NCBI GenBank assembly: GCA_905331475.1
Contig: CAJNYU010002278.1
Coordinates: forward strand, 183,520 to 247,519
Length of the DNA: 64,000 nt
Direction: 5' to 3'
DNA from: Rotaria socialis
Taxonomy: Eukaryota; Rotifera; Eurotatoria; Philodinida; Philodinidae
Shown here: positions 13,977 to 26,100 of the stretch, in pieces
Layout: every line of letters starts with the position of its first letter
Position numbering within the stretch: the first letter of the stretch is position 1
Position numbers and translations under genes: made by a program
Notes under the pieces: generated by a model
What the model saw: the letters and a program-made list of their open reading frames with translations, nothing else
What the model was told of the DNA's origin: nothing
Databases searched by the model: none

Positions 13977-15520
13977 AAAAAATGAATCTAATAGACAAGT
14001 GCTGTTTACATTAACAGAAAAGAAAGCACTTTGTTTGATTCAACTCTTGAAAAAGAGTCGTAAGAAAATACTTGTTTTCAATTTTTCGAATAAGAACTTT
14101 ATTAGAAATATTGAAAAGATTTTTAATTGGATCAAATTAACAACTAGCAAATCATATTTCTGCTGTCCACTCGCTTATACACTTTTTCTCTCTCTCTTCG
14201 TAAGCCACAAAGCCGCTCTCCATAGAATTTATCATTCATTTAGGAGTTTATTACCATAGTAACATCCTCTTTGATCGTCGGTTTAACATTTTTAAAATTT
14301 CAATTTTTCTTTATAACATCATTTTCTATCAATATCTCAAACGGGAATATTTTGTAAGGCTCACTTTAGATTTTTGAAGCCTGACATCTATACGTTTCCT
14401 TAGTAACAAATGAATTAAAATGATCTCTAATGGGACTAACTACTCTTGACAAACAATCGAATAATCATTCTTTAAATATCTGAAAACAAAATTTTAAAAT
14501 TTACTCGCACATAAGGACTTCTATGGATAAATTACTATCAGCATCATCATCAATACAACAGCAAATAACTAAAACTAATCTTCATACATCTTTGTCATTA
14601 AGTCGTAACAAGCAATTCGTAGTTAAGAAAAAGCTTAGTGCAAAATATTTAATCTATCCAATAGTGGCTTGGTTTTTATTTATTTTGTTGACCACAACCT
14701 ATTTTATCTTCGTGTAGGTTTCCACAGAGAAACTCCGTTAAGTAGCGCTCTCCCTATCATAGAATAGAAAGTTCCAGGAAAACAAAATCCTCCTCATTAA
14801 ACTCTATATTTGAGAATGACTGAGCATAATTGAATTTCAGTCAGATAACAGAATATTGTTTTTTCCAAGGTGCCCATGGTACTATCATAATATAAACAAG
14901 ATAATACCAATAGTCCTAGTATCTACGTTTGAATAATGGTGAACTTGGTGAATAGACATTCACTTTGATCGTTGCAAAGACAAAGCTGACTTTGTACGCG
15001 ATTATAAAAAAAAGGAGGCATTTAGTCAAGAATTTTGAACATGCAGATGTTTTTTATTGATGTTAAGTCATGTAATAAGATCTTCAGATGATGAATTGCT
15101 TATTTCAACAGACAAAACTCGTGAGGTAATATACTCAAATTTCAACAATAATATTCATTTGAGATTCTTGCCATTCGATCAATCATAATGAGTCATATTC
15201 TTTAACAAGCATTGCATCACCGAGCATCTGTCGTATTCAATTCTACCTACGGAGAATCTCTTTTTTTAAGCACATTAATGGCTACAATTCGATATTCTAG
15301 CGTCTCTAACTTGATAAGTGAAGATCGGCAAAAGTACACATCACTTTCTCGGTTCCAAAAGTTCTTTCATCAATTTTAATATTAAAATTATCTCTTTGAG
15401 TTTATTTCTTCTTTATAAAATTTTGTTCTAAAAATAAATCATGATTCCTAGTATCCATAGTCAATATCTTTTCTATTATCGCACTACAGACATAAGAATC
15501 ATAAAGTAATAATTATTTAA
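13977..15520. other. Intergenic stretch between CNTRL and the Ly6-like gene
   Basis: About 1.5 kb. The part nearest CNTRL should hold its promoter and any 5'UTR exon, but I cannot place either. One ATG-initiated small reading frame (14523-14717) is listed separately. The rest is AT-rich with no motif I recognise. Confidence 0.4.
14523..14717 (+). CDS. Possible small single-pass membrane protein, 64 aa
   Basis: A true ATG opens a 64-codon frame: about 40 Ser/Thr/Lys-rich residues, then a hydrophobic segment (IYPIVAWFLFILLTTTYFIF) that could span a membrane, then an immediate stop. Codon choice near the start resembles neighbouring genes. No homologue is recognised. The stop TAG is followed by GT and sits in GTAGGT, so it could also be a first exon with a donor there. 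An AT-rich genome throws up such frames by chance, so this is a weak call. Confidence 0.25.
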   Translation: MDKLLSASSSIQQQITKTNLHTSLSLSRNKQFVVKKKLSAKYLIYPIVAWFLFILLTTTYFIFV

Positions 15521-16356
15521 TTAAAATAATAAAACTAGCAAAATTGGCATAATCAAAATTGCAAGTTTACTCATCGATACAACACGATTGCTGAAGTCTG
15601 TATTGTAGGGTACACGTTCCCAATTAACATTATAGCTTAATGGATCGCTTTCTTTTGGATTAAATTTATGCACTGATGTTCCATCATCCTGTTCATAAGT
15701 GGCATCTCCATTCGCTAGTATTCTGCTTTCTTCATTTACTATTTCATTTACAACATAGACTGCTGGCGTTGGGGAAGTTTTTGCTATTATTGCTGCGGCT
15801 AGTGTTGTTTTTGATGTTGTAGATTGGTTAGCTGCTGCCGCACTACCATCAATCAAAGATTTCGTAGGAGAAGTGGAATTTTTCACAGATTCATCATCTG
15901 GTGACCAAGAAACTATTACAGGAAATAAAAATATAATTACGACATCTAGTCAAAGTACATTTATTTTTCATTTACGTGGAATAGAGTTGCATAAATTTGA
16001 CCGACAACAAAGTTCATTACTAACATCACTATCAAGTGATATACTACTTGGCGTACAATAACGATTTGCACATGTTCGATATGGTTTTTGATTGAGGAAA
16101 CCAGCCTTCCAATAAACAGAGAGAAAAAGTTCTTTTGTTATACATTCATATAATAAAATTTTACCCAACATAATTGTGTTCGTCTATTGCACAGGATCAT
16201 ATGATCATTGCTATTTGTAATCTTTTCACAATCGTTGCCTTTACATGAATAACATAAAAGTTTATTAGGATTTGTTATGTTAAATATAAAAGTGGATTGT
16301 GTAAAATGAATAATAGAACATGCTATTATCAATAGTGAAGTGAGGCGATTAAACAT
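15521..16356 (-). CDS. Ly6/uPAR-type three-finger protein, secreted and probably GPI-anchored
   Basis: Three exons (16165-16356, 15976-16105, 15521-15912) join in frame to 237 aa. The start is the first ATG (16354-16356), MFNRLTSLLIIACS, opening a signal peptide. Next comes a cysteine-rich Ly6 domain: LLCYSCKGNDCEK, LCNRRTQLCW, RTCANRYC and the closing CCRSNLCN, the family's diagnostic CCxxxxCN ending. A Ser/Thr/Ala-rich stalk of roughly 100 residues follows, then a C-terminal hydrophobic tail (LAILIMPILLVLLF) right before the stop. Signal peptide, three-finger fold and a C-terminal hydrophobic segment without a cytoplasmic tail point to a GPI anchor on the cell surface. Ly6 proteins often modulate nicotinic receptors or septate junctions, but the partner here cannot be told. 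Confidence 0.8.
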
Positions 16357-19300
16357 GATTTTAGAATAGTATTTTAAAAACAAAAGGCCAAAAATAATTC
16401 GAATCGTCTTCTATCTTATTTTTGTTTTTCTTCTTGTTATCTGCTGGTGGTTACCGATACAACTGTAACTCTGTATTGTGGCAAATTAGAGCAATGAAAA
16501 TGTGGTTAAATTGTCAGTCTAGTTAAAAATACGCAACCAAGCATGAAGGACAATATTTTGAAGGAGATATATCTTACATGTTAATGTTTGTTTTACACTT
16601 TTTGTATATAGTCATAATGATTGGTTACATTAATCAAGTGCGTTCTCCACTTGTCACAAAACTGCAGTCCAATTAGCTAAAAAATAATGTTAAAAAAAAA
16701 CAAACAGAGCCGAATACAAGTTTCTCGAAATTATCAATTAAATTTCGTGATGCGAAGCAAAAAAAAGAGAAATGCTATACAGAAATGTTTTTTTTCTCTG
16801 CGAATCAATTTATATGCCGGCGTGAATAAATGCGACTGAGTAAGACAAATCCCCCATATACAATCATATCTCAGTGAATAAATAAGACGTGATGGAATGT
16901 GTTTTAGAAAACATTTGATAGATTTAAGATAAATAAGAACATGCTTCCGATGGAATGAATAGGAACTTTGTTATTTAGATGTATATTCGCTTTCGCTAAT
17001 CTATCATTAAAACTAAATTTGAAATAAACTTATGATTTCAACTGACTAGGCACATGAAAATCTGCTATTCTTGGTTTCTGCTTTTGAAGAAACTTTGAGG
17101 ACATAAATTTCATATCTGGAAAATCTCCAAATACTTGTTTTATAGAGATAGAATAGTATGCTTTTAATTCGTGCTGTATATCAAAAGTAACTTTTCGAAT
17201 GTTCTCCAGATACAAAGGAAGTTAAATTCTATATGAATTTTGAAGCACATAGATCGAAACCCGAATTAGAACGTTTTCGCTTCAGTATTCAGCTTGTCCA
17301 CGTGACGCGCTACTGTGTTGATCAAGTTTTAAAAAATGTTTTTTTCGACATTGACAGATCTGCGCGTATCTTTTATGGTACAGTTTTTTACGCTGATTAT
17401 GAATTTGGACAGTTTTTTCTAAAAAAATCGAGTTTTGGCATCGAAAACCGCGCTCTAAAGTTTTCAAAAATCGTATTTTCAATTTTCTAACCAAGAAATC
17501 TAAAAATAAATGCAGAGTAAGACACCACTCGACGCAGAATTTGATTCTCTACAAAATGGCCTGTTTATTTTTAACTCTCATTCCTCAGGACAGCTTCTAA
17601 GCTCTTGTACAGTTTCTAACTTACTGTACTATTGTCGAGCTCCTATTTCAATGTAGCAATTTGATTTTTTTTAACAGAAGGATATATGTACGGCAGCGAT
17701 CAATATATATATTAACAATAACTATTTTTCAGCATGTTAAGTGCTTCAAATTTGCTAGACAAAAAAGAGTGTCACCGCGTTACGATTGTTTTTTGCATTT
17801 TTTATCTGAGCGAAAATATAGTTTAGAAAAAGTTATTTTTTACTGCTTGAAAGCCCATTCAATTCTCTACAAAACTGGTACCATAAGCGTTTAATTTGAA
17901 GAAAAAATTTGACGAAAAAATTAGAGTTTTATAAGCATCCCTAGAGAAAAGGGTCCTTTTTTGTCAGTGTTGCACGATGATAAAACCTTGCTAGAAATGC
18001 GCGATTTTAGTCAAACTAGGTCATTTTTGCAACATAAATAGATTATGATGAGCTGCGTCGAATGATATTTGAATGACCTTGTTCGCTCTTATGCCTTTCG
18101 AGATAATTGCAAGACAGCTTGTCAAAATGCCACAGCTTTACATTTGGACTAGCCGTACTACATTTATTCATTTCATAAGCAGACTGTACGCGTCTTCGAT
18201 CGAAAAGGGCTACAATTTATTTCATTCTACCGACGTATTGAGACTCAATGGTTAACATCATTTATCATTAATATGATTCAGCAGTCATTGCTCAATGAAG
18301 CGTAAGCGCAACGGCACACCAACGACAGCTCGCTTTTCTTACTTCGTAATGCTACCTACTGCCAAGCAAACAAATTAGTTGCGGTTATTTTTGCCCTTCA
18401 ACAACATATCTAAGTACGGTAGACAAAAAAGCAATATGTTTTTGCTAAAACAATAGCGTTGCATAAATATGCGGCTTTTCTAAACAATACGCCTACCTTG
18501 TACATGAATTGCAACGCCGAAATTCGATAGTAGAATATCACGTTCTTATCACTTGCAATCAAAAAATGTTTCTTCTGAATATTCTACAGCAGCTAAGTTA
18601 CAGAATAGATTCGATGGATTAACTTGTGAGATTGTGTTGTTGAATATTAGATCATACATGTATATTTTTCATGTTCTTAGTTTGTTTTAAATAGTTCCAA
18701 AAAAAACTTATCTCGTATATTTTCAATCACTTCTTTTTTTTCTCATTTATGTTATCAGATTGAATTTAATAGGAAAAGAAAATGAGAATAATAAATGGAA
18801 TTTTACATTTTGATGATTAGATTTTAAAATACGTCTCGAATATCAGTTATTTATAAATAATACCACATGTAATTACGATAGTTTTTTGGATTCCTTAGTG
18901 ACAAGTATACATACACGTACATAAATACGAATTTGTCGTTCGATCAGTATGATCAATGAATATATGCATATTATTAAGTCCCTTAACCATATTATTATTT
19001 AGACGAATTTCATCATAATATTTAACGATACAATTAATTTGTAAAATAATACAAATAGAATATTTAAACATTCATAAAAGAATTCATAAGATAAACTATT
19101 TTCTCTCATATTCGTTTGTTTTCTTTCTCTTGAACAGTTCTTAAACTTATTCTCATAAAACCATATCTATCCTATTTTTGTTTTATCGGTACGTAAACGA
19201 TCATAGGAAAAACAAAAACAATCATTTTGTTATGAATCTGAGTGAAATTCTATATAAAACTGAGAGAAGAAAAAGAAACACACACGAGACAAATGTAACG

Positions 19301-19468
19301 TCATATCGATCAACGTCCTACTGTATACAAGAATAAAGATAAGAACCAAAACAAAAGCAATACGCACACACACACATATAGAAACAAACAAAAGAAAACT
19401 GATGAGAAAAAAACAATTTTTAAAAATTAAGTGCATGTGTGAGTGTAAAAAAACAGTCATGATGTGAA
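16357..19468. other. Gene-poor 3.1-kb stretch
   Basis: No convincing exon on either strand. Reading frames at 17030-17500 overlap on both strands without similarity to anything I know, and 17550-18450 is slightly more GC-rich with short motifs reminiscent of decayed dispersed repeats. The right end should hold the HNRNPK-like 3'UTR and contains GT/AC-rich simple sequence around 19360-19380. Confidence 0.4.
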
Positions 19469-20856
19469 TCATGGACGCCAAAGACCTGATTGGCGAACTG
19501 CTTGTTGCAGAAGCGCTTGTGCACGACTAATCTGTTCTGGTGTTCCTTCAATTGTTATTATTCGATCGCCACCACCAGTACCCGTTGGAATTGGTTGATC
19601 GTCAATGATAATATTTGCATTCGTTGCCTGACGTATTTGTTGAATTTTTGCACCGCGTGGGCCAATAATTGCGCCCACAAGTTCATTTGGTAGAGTGACC
19701 TACATCAAAGAAATAGAATTTAATTTAAAAAAAACGCTATTTTTTAACAACTTACACGTGTTGATGTAAGTAAAACAGGATTGGGACATCGACCACCGAG
19801 ACCTGGCCCACCACCAAATGGTACATCAACAAGTGGAGGTAATGGTTGAATAGGATACATACCACCACGTGGTCCACCTGGTGAAAATGGCCCTCGTGGA
19901 TTATATCCAGTACGATTATCAATACCCGCAGGTGGGAAGCCACCTAAAATAAATATTGATATTTCATTTTTTTTGTTCACAGAAGCAAAATGAATCTTAC
20001 CATATTCATTCACGGTATAAATATCAAAATTATGTGGATCATATTGAACCATTAGTGCACCTCTTGGCTGTTGTGATGATGAACTCATCAAAGAATAGAT
20101 GTGCTTAAAAAAACAACACCAACAATATAAAGCATAAACGATAGAGTTTTAATCATACTTTAATGCATTCGATAATATCATCTATTTTTCCACGTAATGA
20201 AATCACTCTCTCATGACTTAGTGGACAACATAGAGAAAATACTTTTATATCAAGATTATAGGTCTGTCGTAATTCTTTCACGTGTTGTCCACCTTTACCA
20301 ATAATTGCTCCGCAATAGATTTGATAAACAAGTATGCGAATTTCCGATGGTATATCACCTGTTGTTTGGATATCATTATTTGATTGAGTTTGGTCCGAAT
20401 TTTCTCCCCCTGCATTTAGATTACGTCGTCGATTGAACGATGAAAGACGAGAACTGTCAGTTAAAGCTGGAATAATCTGTTGTAAAGCACCAAAACATTG
20501 ATCTTGTTCACCATTTATTATTAATACACGTTCAGGTGATGCACAATCTGGTACTTGAATTATTGTGCGCGGATGATCAGCACGAAGCTTTTGTATTGAT
20601 GAACCTCCTTTACCTTAAGAAAACAGACGCCAAAGTTAATCAACTTATTTATCTTATACTTACCAATAACAGCTCCAGCATCTCGAGAAGTCATCAGTAC
20701 ACGTATCTCAATACCGGCCGACGATGAATAAGGATTAGTGTTATTGCTATTCATACGTCGATTAGTATTGTTATGTTGATTTCCACTTGTTATACTAATA
20801 CTGTTGTGATTGTTATTATTTGATGCTTGACCATAATCATCATCGGCCGATGTCAT
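19469..20856 (-). CDS. HNRNPK: hnRNP K-like RNA/DNA-binding protein with three KH domains
   Basis: A poly(C)-binding KH protein acting in splicing, translation and transcription. Exons are 20664-20856, about 20163-20616, about 20000-20114, about 19755-19945 and about 19469-19698. KH1 (IEIRVLMTSRDAGAVIGKGG) is split by an intron inside the GKGG loop. KH2 (IRILVYQIYCGAIIGKGGQ) follows an Asn/Arg-rich linker. A Gly/Pro/Arg-rich stretch of the hnRNP K type separates KH2 from KH3 (LPNELVGAIIGPRGAKIQQI), and the protein ends SGLWRP. The KH spacing (two close KHs, RGG-like linker, terminal KH) is that of hnRNP K. In KH3 the GxxG loop reads GPRG instead of the usual GKGG. The start is the first in-frame ATG; the N-terminus is Asn/Ser-rich and low-complexity. 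The gene is divergent from CFAP299 with 727 bp between starts. Confidence 0.88.
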
Positions 20857-21583
20857 TTTATTTTAATAAACAAGAGGGGATTATTGGGTTGGGATAGGCA
20901 CTAAGACCTGATTAGTATATGACGGCAAACACAATCAAATAAGTCTTGAAATAAAAGATCATAAAGAAGAATATTAATTCCAGGTATAAAATATGACAAA
21001 AAAAAGAAAATAATAGAAGCGATATTTGTCGTTCACATAAACATGATCTTTTGTATTGTAACACAGCAATGCATTTTGTGATGTATTCATTTTGAACGAT
21101 TGACCAGTGACGCAATTAGGAGACAGAGGACGCTTTATTTCTATTAAACATATTACGATATTTTCCATATTTATTTTTTGTGTTTAAACTAGTAAAAACT
21201 AATGATTTTCTTGAATTAAAATGTTTAACTTATACTCATTCCTATAGTAATCGTCATAGTAACATCACTGAAAATGTTGTGGTTCCGAACTATCACACAA
21301 GAAGTAAAACTTTTCTGACATTCATCAACAGATCCATGTTTTCTTGTGAATCATCAATAGAATCTATTTTTGCACATGATGTATCACTAGAACACTGTTT
21401 TATTAATCTTAATGAAAAATAATGGTCGTCGCGAAGATACTTTTCTTCTACAAGATGACTAATACACTGACACCACTAGAGCACATTTGGTTTTTTGTCA
21501 ACTTCAGAGATAATTACATTTTAAAAAATCGTTTTGTTTTAGATCAACTTCATTATTTAGTTTATTAAATTAAATTCTACATA
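20857..21583. promoter_or_regulatory. Divergent promoter region, HNRNPK-like / CFAP299
   Basis: 727 bp between two outward-facing start codons. An acceptor-like CATTATTTAG (21551-21560) lies 24 nt before the CFAP299 ATG, suggesting a leader exon or trans-splice site. A plus frame at 21180-21422 without an ATG near its start is not supported as a gene. Confidence 0.4.
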
Positions 21584-22739
21584 ATGATGGAAGAGGACTC
21601 GCCAGCAGCTGTTGATGTTGTGATGAAATATGCTACATATGAAGAATTTCTTGATTCACAAGTTACTCGTTTAGATCTTAGTTATCTCGAGGTATGAAAT
21701 AAAACGTTCAATAGGCATGCCTCAATCATAGATCTATTTTTTTGAATATTAGGATGAAGAATTAGCTCGACAACTTGTTGAGCTTGGCTACCGTGGTAGT
21801 GGAGAAGTAATTAAACGAGAAGAATTTTATTCTCGAAAAGCAGCCGCTGAGCAACTACTTCTTTCGAGACGCATTCAAGCACCGTAAGTTTCATTTAAGA
21901 AAACATATATTCATTAAAATGATGAGTAATTTAACATCAAATCTATATTCATTTTGCAAGATCAGTTATTAGAGAGTATTTATCATCCCATAGCATTTTT
22001 TGTACGTATATGTAAAATTGATCTGGTTGTAAAGATAAAATTGTGCGATTCGATACTATACACAATTTTAAATCTATTTCCTATTAGCATTTATTTTTAT
22101 TTTTAAAGTAAATTAGCCAGTGCAAATAAAGAAATAACTGAGCCATTGTTACGAGAACTTGCTGATACTGAAGAAGCTAATCGAACAGGAAAAATGACAG
22201 TAAGTTATTTGATTCAACCTGCCCTATATGATGAATTACATTTCTATTGTAGACAATTATTTTTATTCGTGATCGAAATTCTCGACAACAAGAAATATCT
22301 GGTTATATAGATTATGCACATCGATTGAAATCTGAAGATTTTGAAGTATATTTTGCTGGAAAGAAAAAATTATTGCCTAAACCAAGTGACCTTAGGTAAA
22401 TAAATGAACTATTTTCAATTGATGATACGCCAGGACTATTCTCTAACTGATGCGAAAACAAAGTTTCATATGTAGGAAAAAAATATACAAAATATGATAT
22501 TTATTTTCAGTTATTATAATTGGGAAAATCAAACCTGTTGTTCAAATAATACACCTAATTTTCAATTGATAACAAATCATCTCGAAGGTTTATTGTTCAA
22601 AAGTAAACGTGATAGAAAAATCATAGTTGTTGATCCAAAAGCTCAATCCTATGGTGATAATACTACACGAAAAGAAATCAAATCCGATAAATATATTCAA
22701 GTTATTGCCTATCGTCATTCAACTCGTCGTAAAACATAA
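21584..22739 (+). CDS. CFAP299: Cilia- and flagella-associated protein 299
   Basis: Five exons (21584-21691, 21753-21883, 22109-22199, 22253-22395, 22511-22739) join in frame to 233 aa, the length I recall for the human protein. Matching blocks run through the whole protein: [61 protein letters not shown], then [20 protein letters not shown], and near the end [20 protein letters not shown]. This is the CFAP299 (C4orf22) family, conserved in ciliated eukaryotes and linked to motile cilia and sperm; its biochemical role is poorly known. Two tandem ATGs open the frame (21584 and 21587). Nothing looks broken. Confidence 0.95.
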
Positions 22740-23183
22740 GCAGAAAAAAGCCCAATTATCGATTCACCTTCTTTTTCTTTCTCTTTCATTTATTTTTTTG
22801 TAAAATAATTCAATATAAAGAAAACTGTTTTCATACGTAAATAAATCAAAAACAGAAAATTAATTTCAAATTAAAATAGACCATAGAGATAAAATCACTC
22901 TATCATTGAATGCCAATTACGTTGAAAGAAACCCCAACAATAACATTTGATTAACATCAACGATAACATCACATTAGGATCGTAAAAGTCTCGTTTTGGG
23001 GTGATTACCAAGAGAAGATTTACATCTTACCCTTAACTTATCTTCTATTTATAGATAATAACTTTATTCTTTATTTGAACAGCCATTAATTAAAATCATG
23101 GTTTTGAAGAATTTCTTCTATATGAGCAAATTTATGGGAGTGTAAAACTAAAATTTGATTGTTCAGTCGATACAGCTTTATAT
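22740..23183. other. Convergent intergenic gap, CFAP299 / SLC5
   Basis: 444 bp holding the two 3'UTRs. Several A-rich strings near 22800-22860 could carry the CFAP299 poly(A) signal. No other feature is seen. Confidence 0.4.
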
Positions 23184-26100
23184 TTAAGTATTTTTAAACA
23201 TTTTATCAATACGATAATCAGTAAAAAATGCCCAAAGAAAACTAGCGAAGGCTAATATCAAAACAGCATTAATGTTACAGATACGTTTCCAAAATAGATT
23301 TTCCCGTGCTAGTGGTGGCATTGTTTGTGCAACTGTTGCATCACCATTATTTTCACCTTGATGTTCAACGCCACATATCCATGCTAAAGCAATTTTTGAA
23401 AAATATTTTATGCTTTTATTTGACGGATCTATATAAAGAAAAGAACAAAGACTATGCATGAAAAGAAAAACAAATCTTCTGATACCTGGGTAAAACAGTC
23501 CAAATTTTCTTATAGCAGCAGCAGACTGAACACGCGATAGTCGGTGAACAGATGATTGAGACCGAATATGTTTATCTTCAAAAGCTGTATCTGCTTTATG
23601 CCATAGGCCTGGTTTAGTCGGTATGGGCGTTGGTTCAATTGGATTATCCAAATCGAAAAAATTCAAACCGTGTAACTGAAAATGAAATATTGAAAAAATA
23701 AGCTTCTGACTGGTTCAAACATACGCATTGTTCTGGTATTGGTCGAGTTAACAGACTAACAATGACTGCAACTAAACAAGTTAATGTGAAAAGTAGTAAA
23801 GCAAAATATAGAAAATGAAATTTGATTGCTTCGGGACGTCGATCTGTTGCTGATAATAAACAAGGTGGAACTGAATAGGAATATTCCCATATAAAACGTA
23901 TTAAACCAATCACTAAGCCACATATTAAACCCCAAAAAGCACCCTAAATAAATTCAAAAACAAAAAAACGGTAGTTAAATTTTTCTCTTTGAATTATACA
24001 AACTTCTTCATTAATTCGTTTCCAAAATATTGCTAGAACATAGATAGAACAAATAGGTGGTGCAAGAAAACTTGTTACTGATCTAAAAAACAAACAGAAA
24101 TTTTCAACATCGTTACTTCTATCAATAAATTGATTGTCATTACTGAATATAATCAAATAATTTTCCACCTTGTGCTGCTGATATAATCGGTATCCAAAGA
24201 ATTGATATACTCACAAGTACTAATGTAAAAATTCTTTGCCGGGAAAGAAAAATGATTTCTCACTCCTCCTTTTTAAAATATTAACTGTTTACCTTCCAAC
24301 GATCAGTAGTTCCCATTGTGGTGCTTTTGGACGGAAGCGCTGCCAAATGTCGATCGTAAATATAGTTGATGATGAATTAAATATTGATGTTAATGATGAC
24401 ATCAATGCCGCTATCATACAAGCGAGCATAAGACCGCGTAAACCATTTGGCATCAGTTCAATAACAATTATTGGATAGGCAATATCAGTACACGATGCTT
24501 CATTATCACAGATTTGTTTACACGATTCAGGAGTTGCACAGCCAATTTTATCTTATTATGAAAAAACGAACATATTCTAATCGACGACGTTTTTTTCCTA
24601 AATAAACCATAACTTACCTTGGAAAAGTATTCGTGCAACCATACCAGGAATAACCATAATAAAAATAGATAAAAATTTTAAAGAACTAGCTACGATACAA
24701 CCAGCTCGAGCATGCGTGACATTTTTCGCTGCCAGTGCTCGTTGAACAATAACCTAAACATTGAAAAATTAATTTCCTAGAAATCTCCACTTATACTGAC
24801 TTGATCGCTAAAAAGGTGAACAAAAAATTAATTCATCATTTTGTTTTTATTCAATAACGAACCTACACCAATACCATACGCTTAATAAAGTCATGCCAAT
24901 AATTCCTACCCATGGTGGACCATCGACTGAGTCCAGTGGTCGAATAAGACTAAAAAAATCTGCCGGTGGTATACCACAAGTTGAATTACTAAACAACGCT
25001 GTATCAGCAACAGCATACGGATATAATTCTTTAATTAATTGTATGCCGCCGACTTTAGTGTAACAAATAATCATAAGAATAAAAGCCGACAAAATCATAA
25101 TAATGGTTTGAATAAAATCTGTCCAAATGACAGCTGATAATCCACCTAAGAAATAAACTAGAAGCTAAAGATCTTGTTCGATTTATTCAAATTACCACCA
25201 ATAGTAAATATAGCAGCAAGCAAAACGAGACTTATCACTGACACATAAATATTCCAGCCAAGTGCTTGATTAAGAAATATAGCACCAGAATAGAGATCAA
25301 CAGATATTTTTGTAAATATAGAAAGTAATAAAGCAAGAATAGTAAGATAAAAACGTATTCGATCGCCACCAAATCGTTTCTTTAAAAATTCTGGCATTGT
25401 AAAAACCTATTTAGCAGCAATTAATTAATCTATTTAAGATTGTTTTTGCATTCTAAAGCTTACATCAGCTTTGATATAAACAGGTAAAAATATCCAACCA
25501 AGAATCATTAAGACGTAGGTAGCCTAAAATGTTTATGACGATGTTTGTCTGGATTAGAAATTTTTATTTTTAACCTACGTTCAATTCGAAACTAGCTGCA
25601 CCAATACCATTGTTTGCTCCGCTACCTATTTAGTGTGAGATAATATTATATATATATATACATATATATTGAACACTTCTATATAGAGATGTTAATGTAT
25701 AAGATATTTTAGGAATTCCTTTTTTGTGTACTCAAAAAAAGTGAGTACACTCTAGATTCGGTCAGTGTGTCCGGCCATTAACACGATAACCTTTGAAAGT
25801 CTCATCCAATTGCCATGAAATTTTGTACACACAATGATCTCATTAATATCTCAGTCGAGTTCGAAGATGAGAAGGATCCGTCAAGAAATGGCTGAGTTAT
25901 CGAAAAAATTGTAAGTATTGACCAGACCATTCCTTAGGGGGCACAGGGATTTTTTCAAAAAACATTTTTTTCTTAGAATTATTCACAACATATATAAATC
26001 GACTCAGTTTTTGCGGTACACATAACAATCGGATGCGAATCCGATGTTTCCTCATTTTTCTTTATAAAATATTCCAATTTGTTTTTAGCAACGTTTTGCA

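Noticed and set aside
17030..17500. Overlapping frames on both strands in the 3-kb gap
   Set aside because: No splice-supported extension, no similarity and no codon pattern favouring one strand; perhaps repeat debris.
21180..21422. 80-codon plus frame upstream of CFAP299
   Set aside because: It has no ATG near its start and no recognised similarity, and lies in the divergent promoter region. An unplaced leader or alternative exon cannot be excluded.
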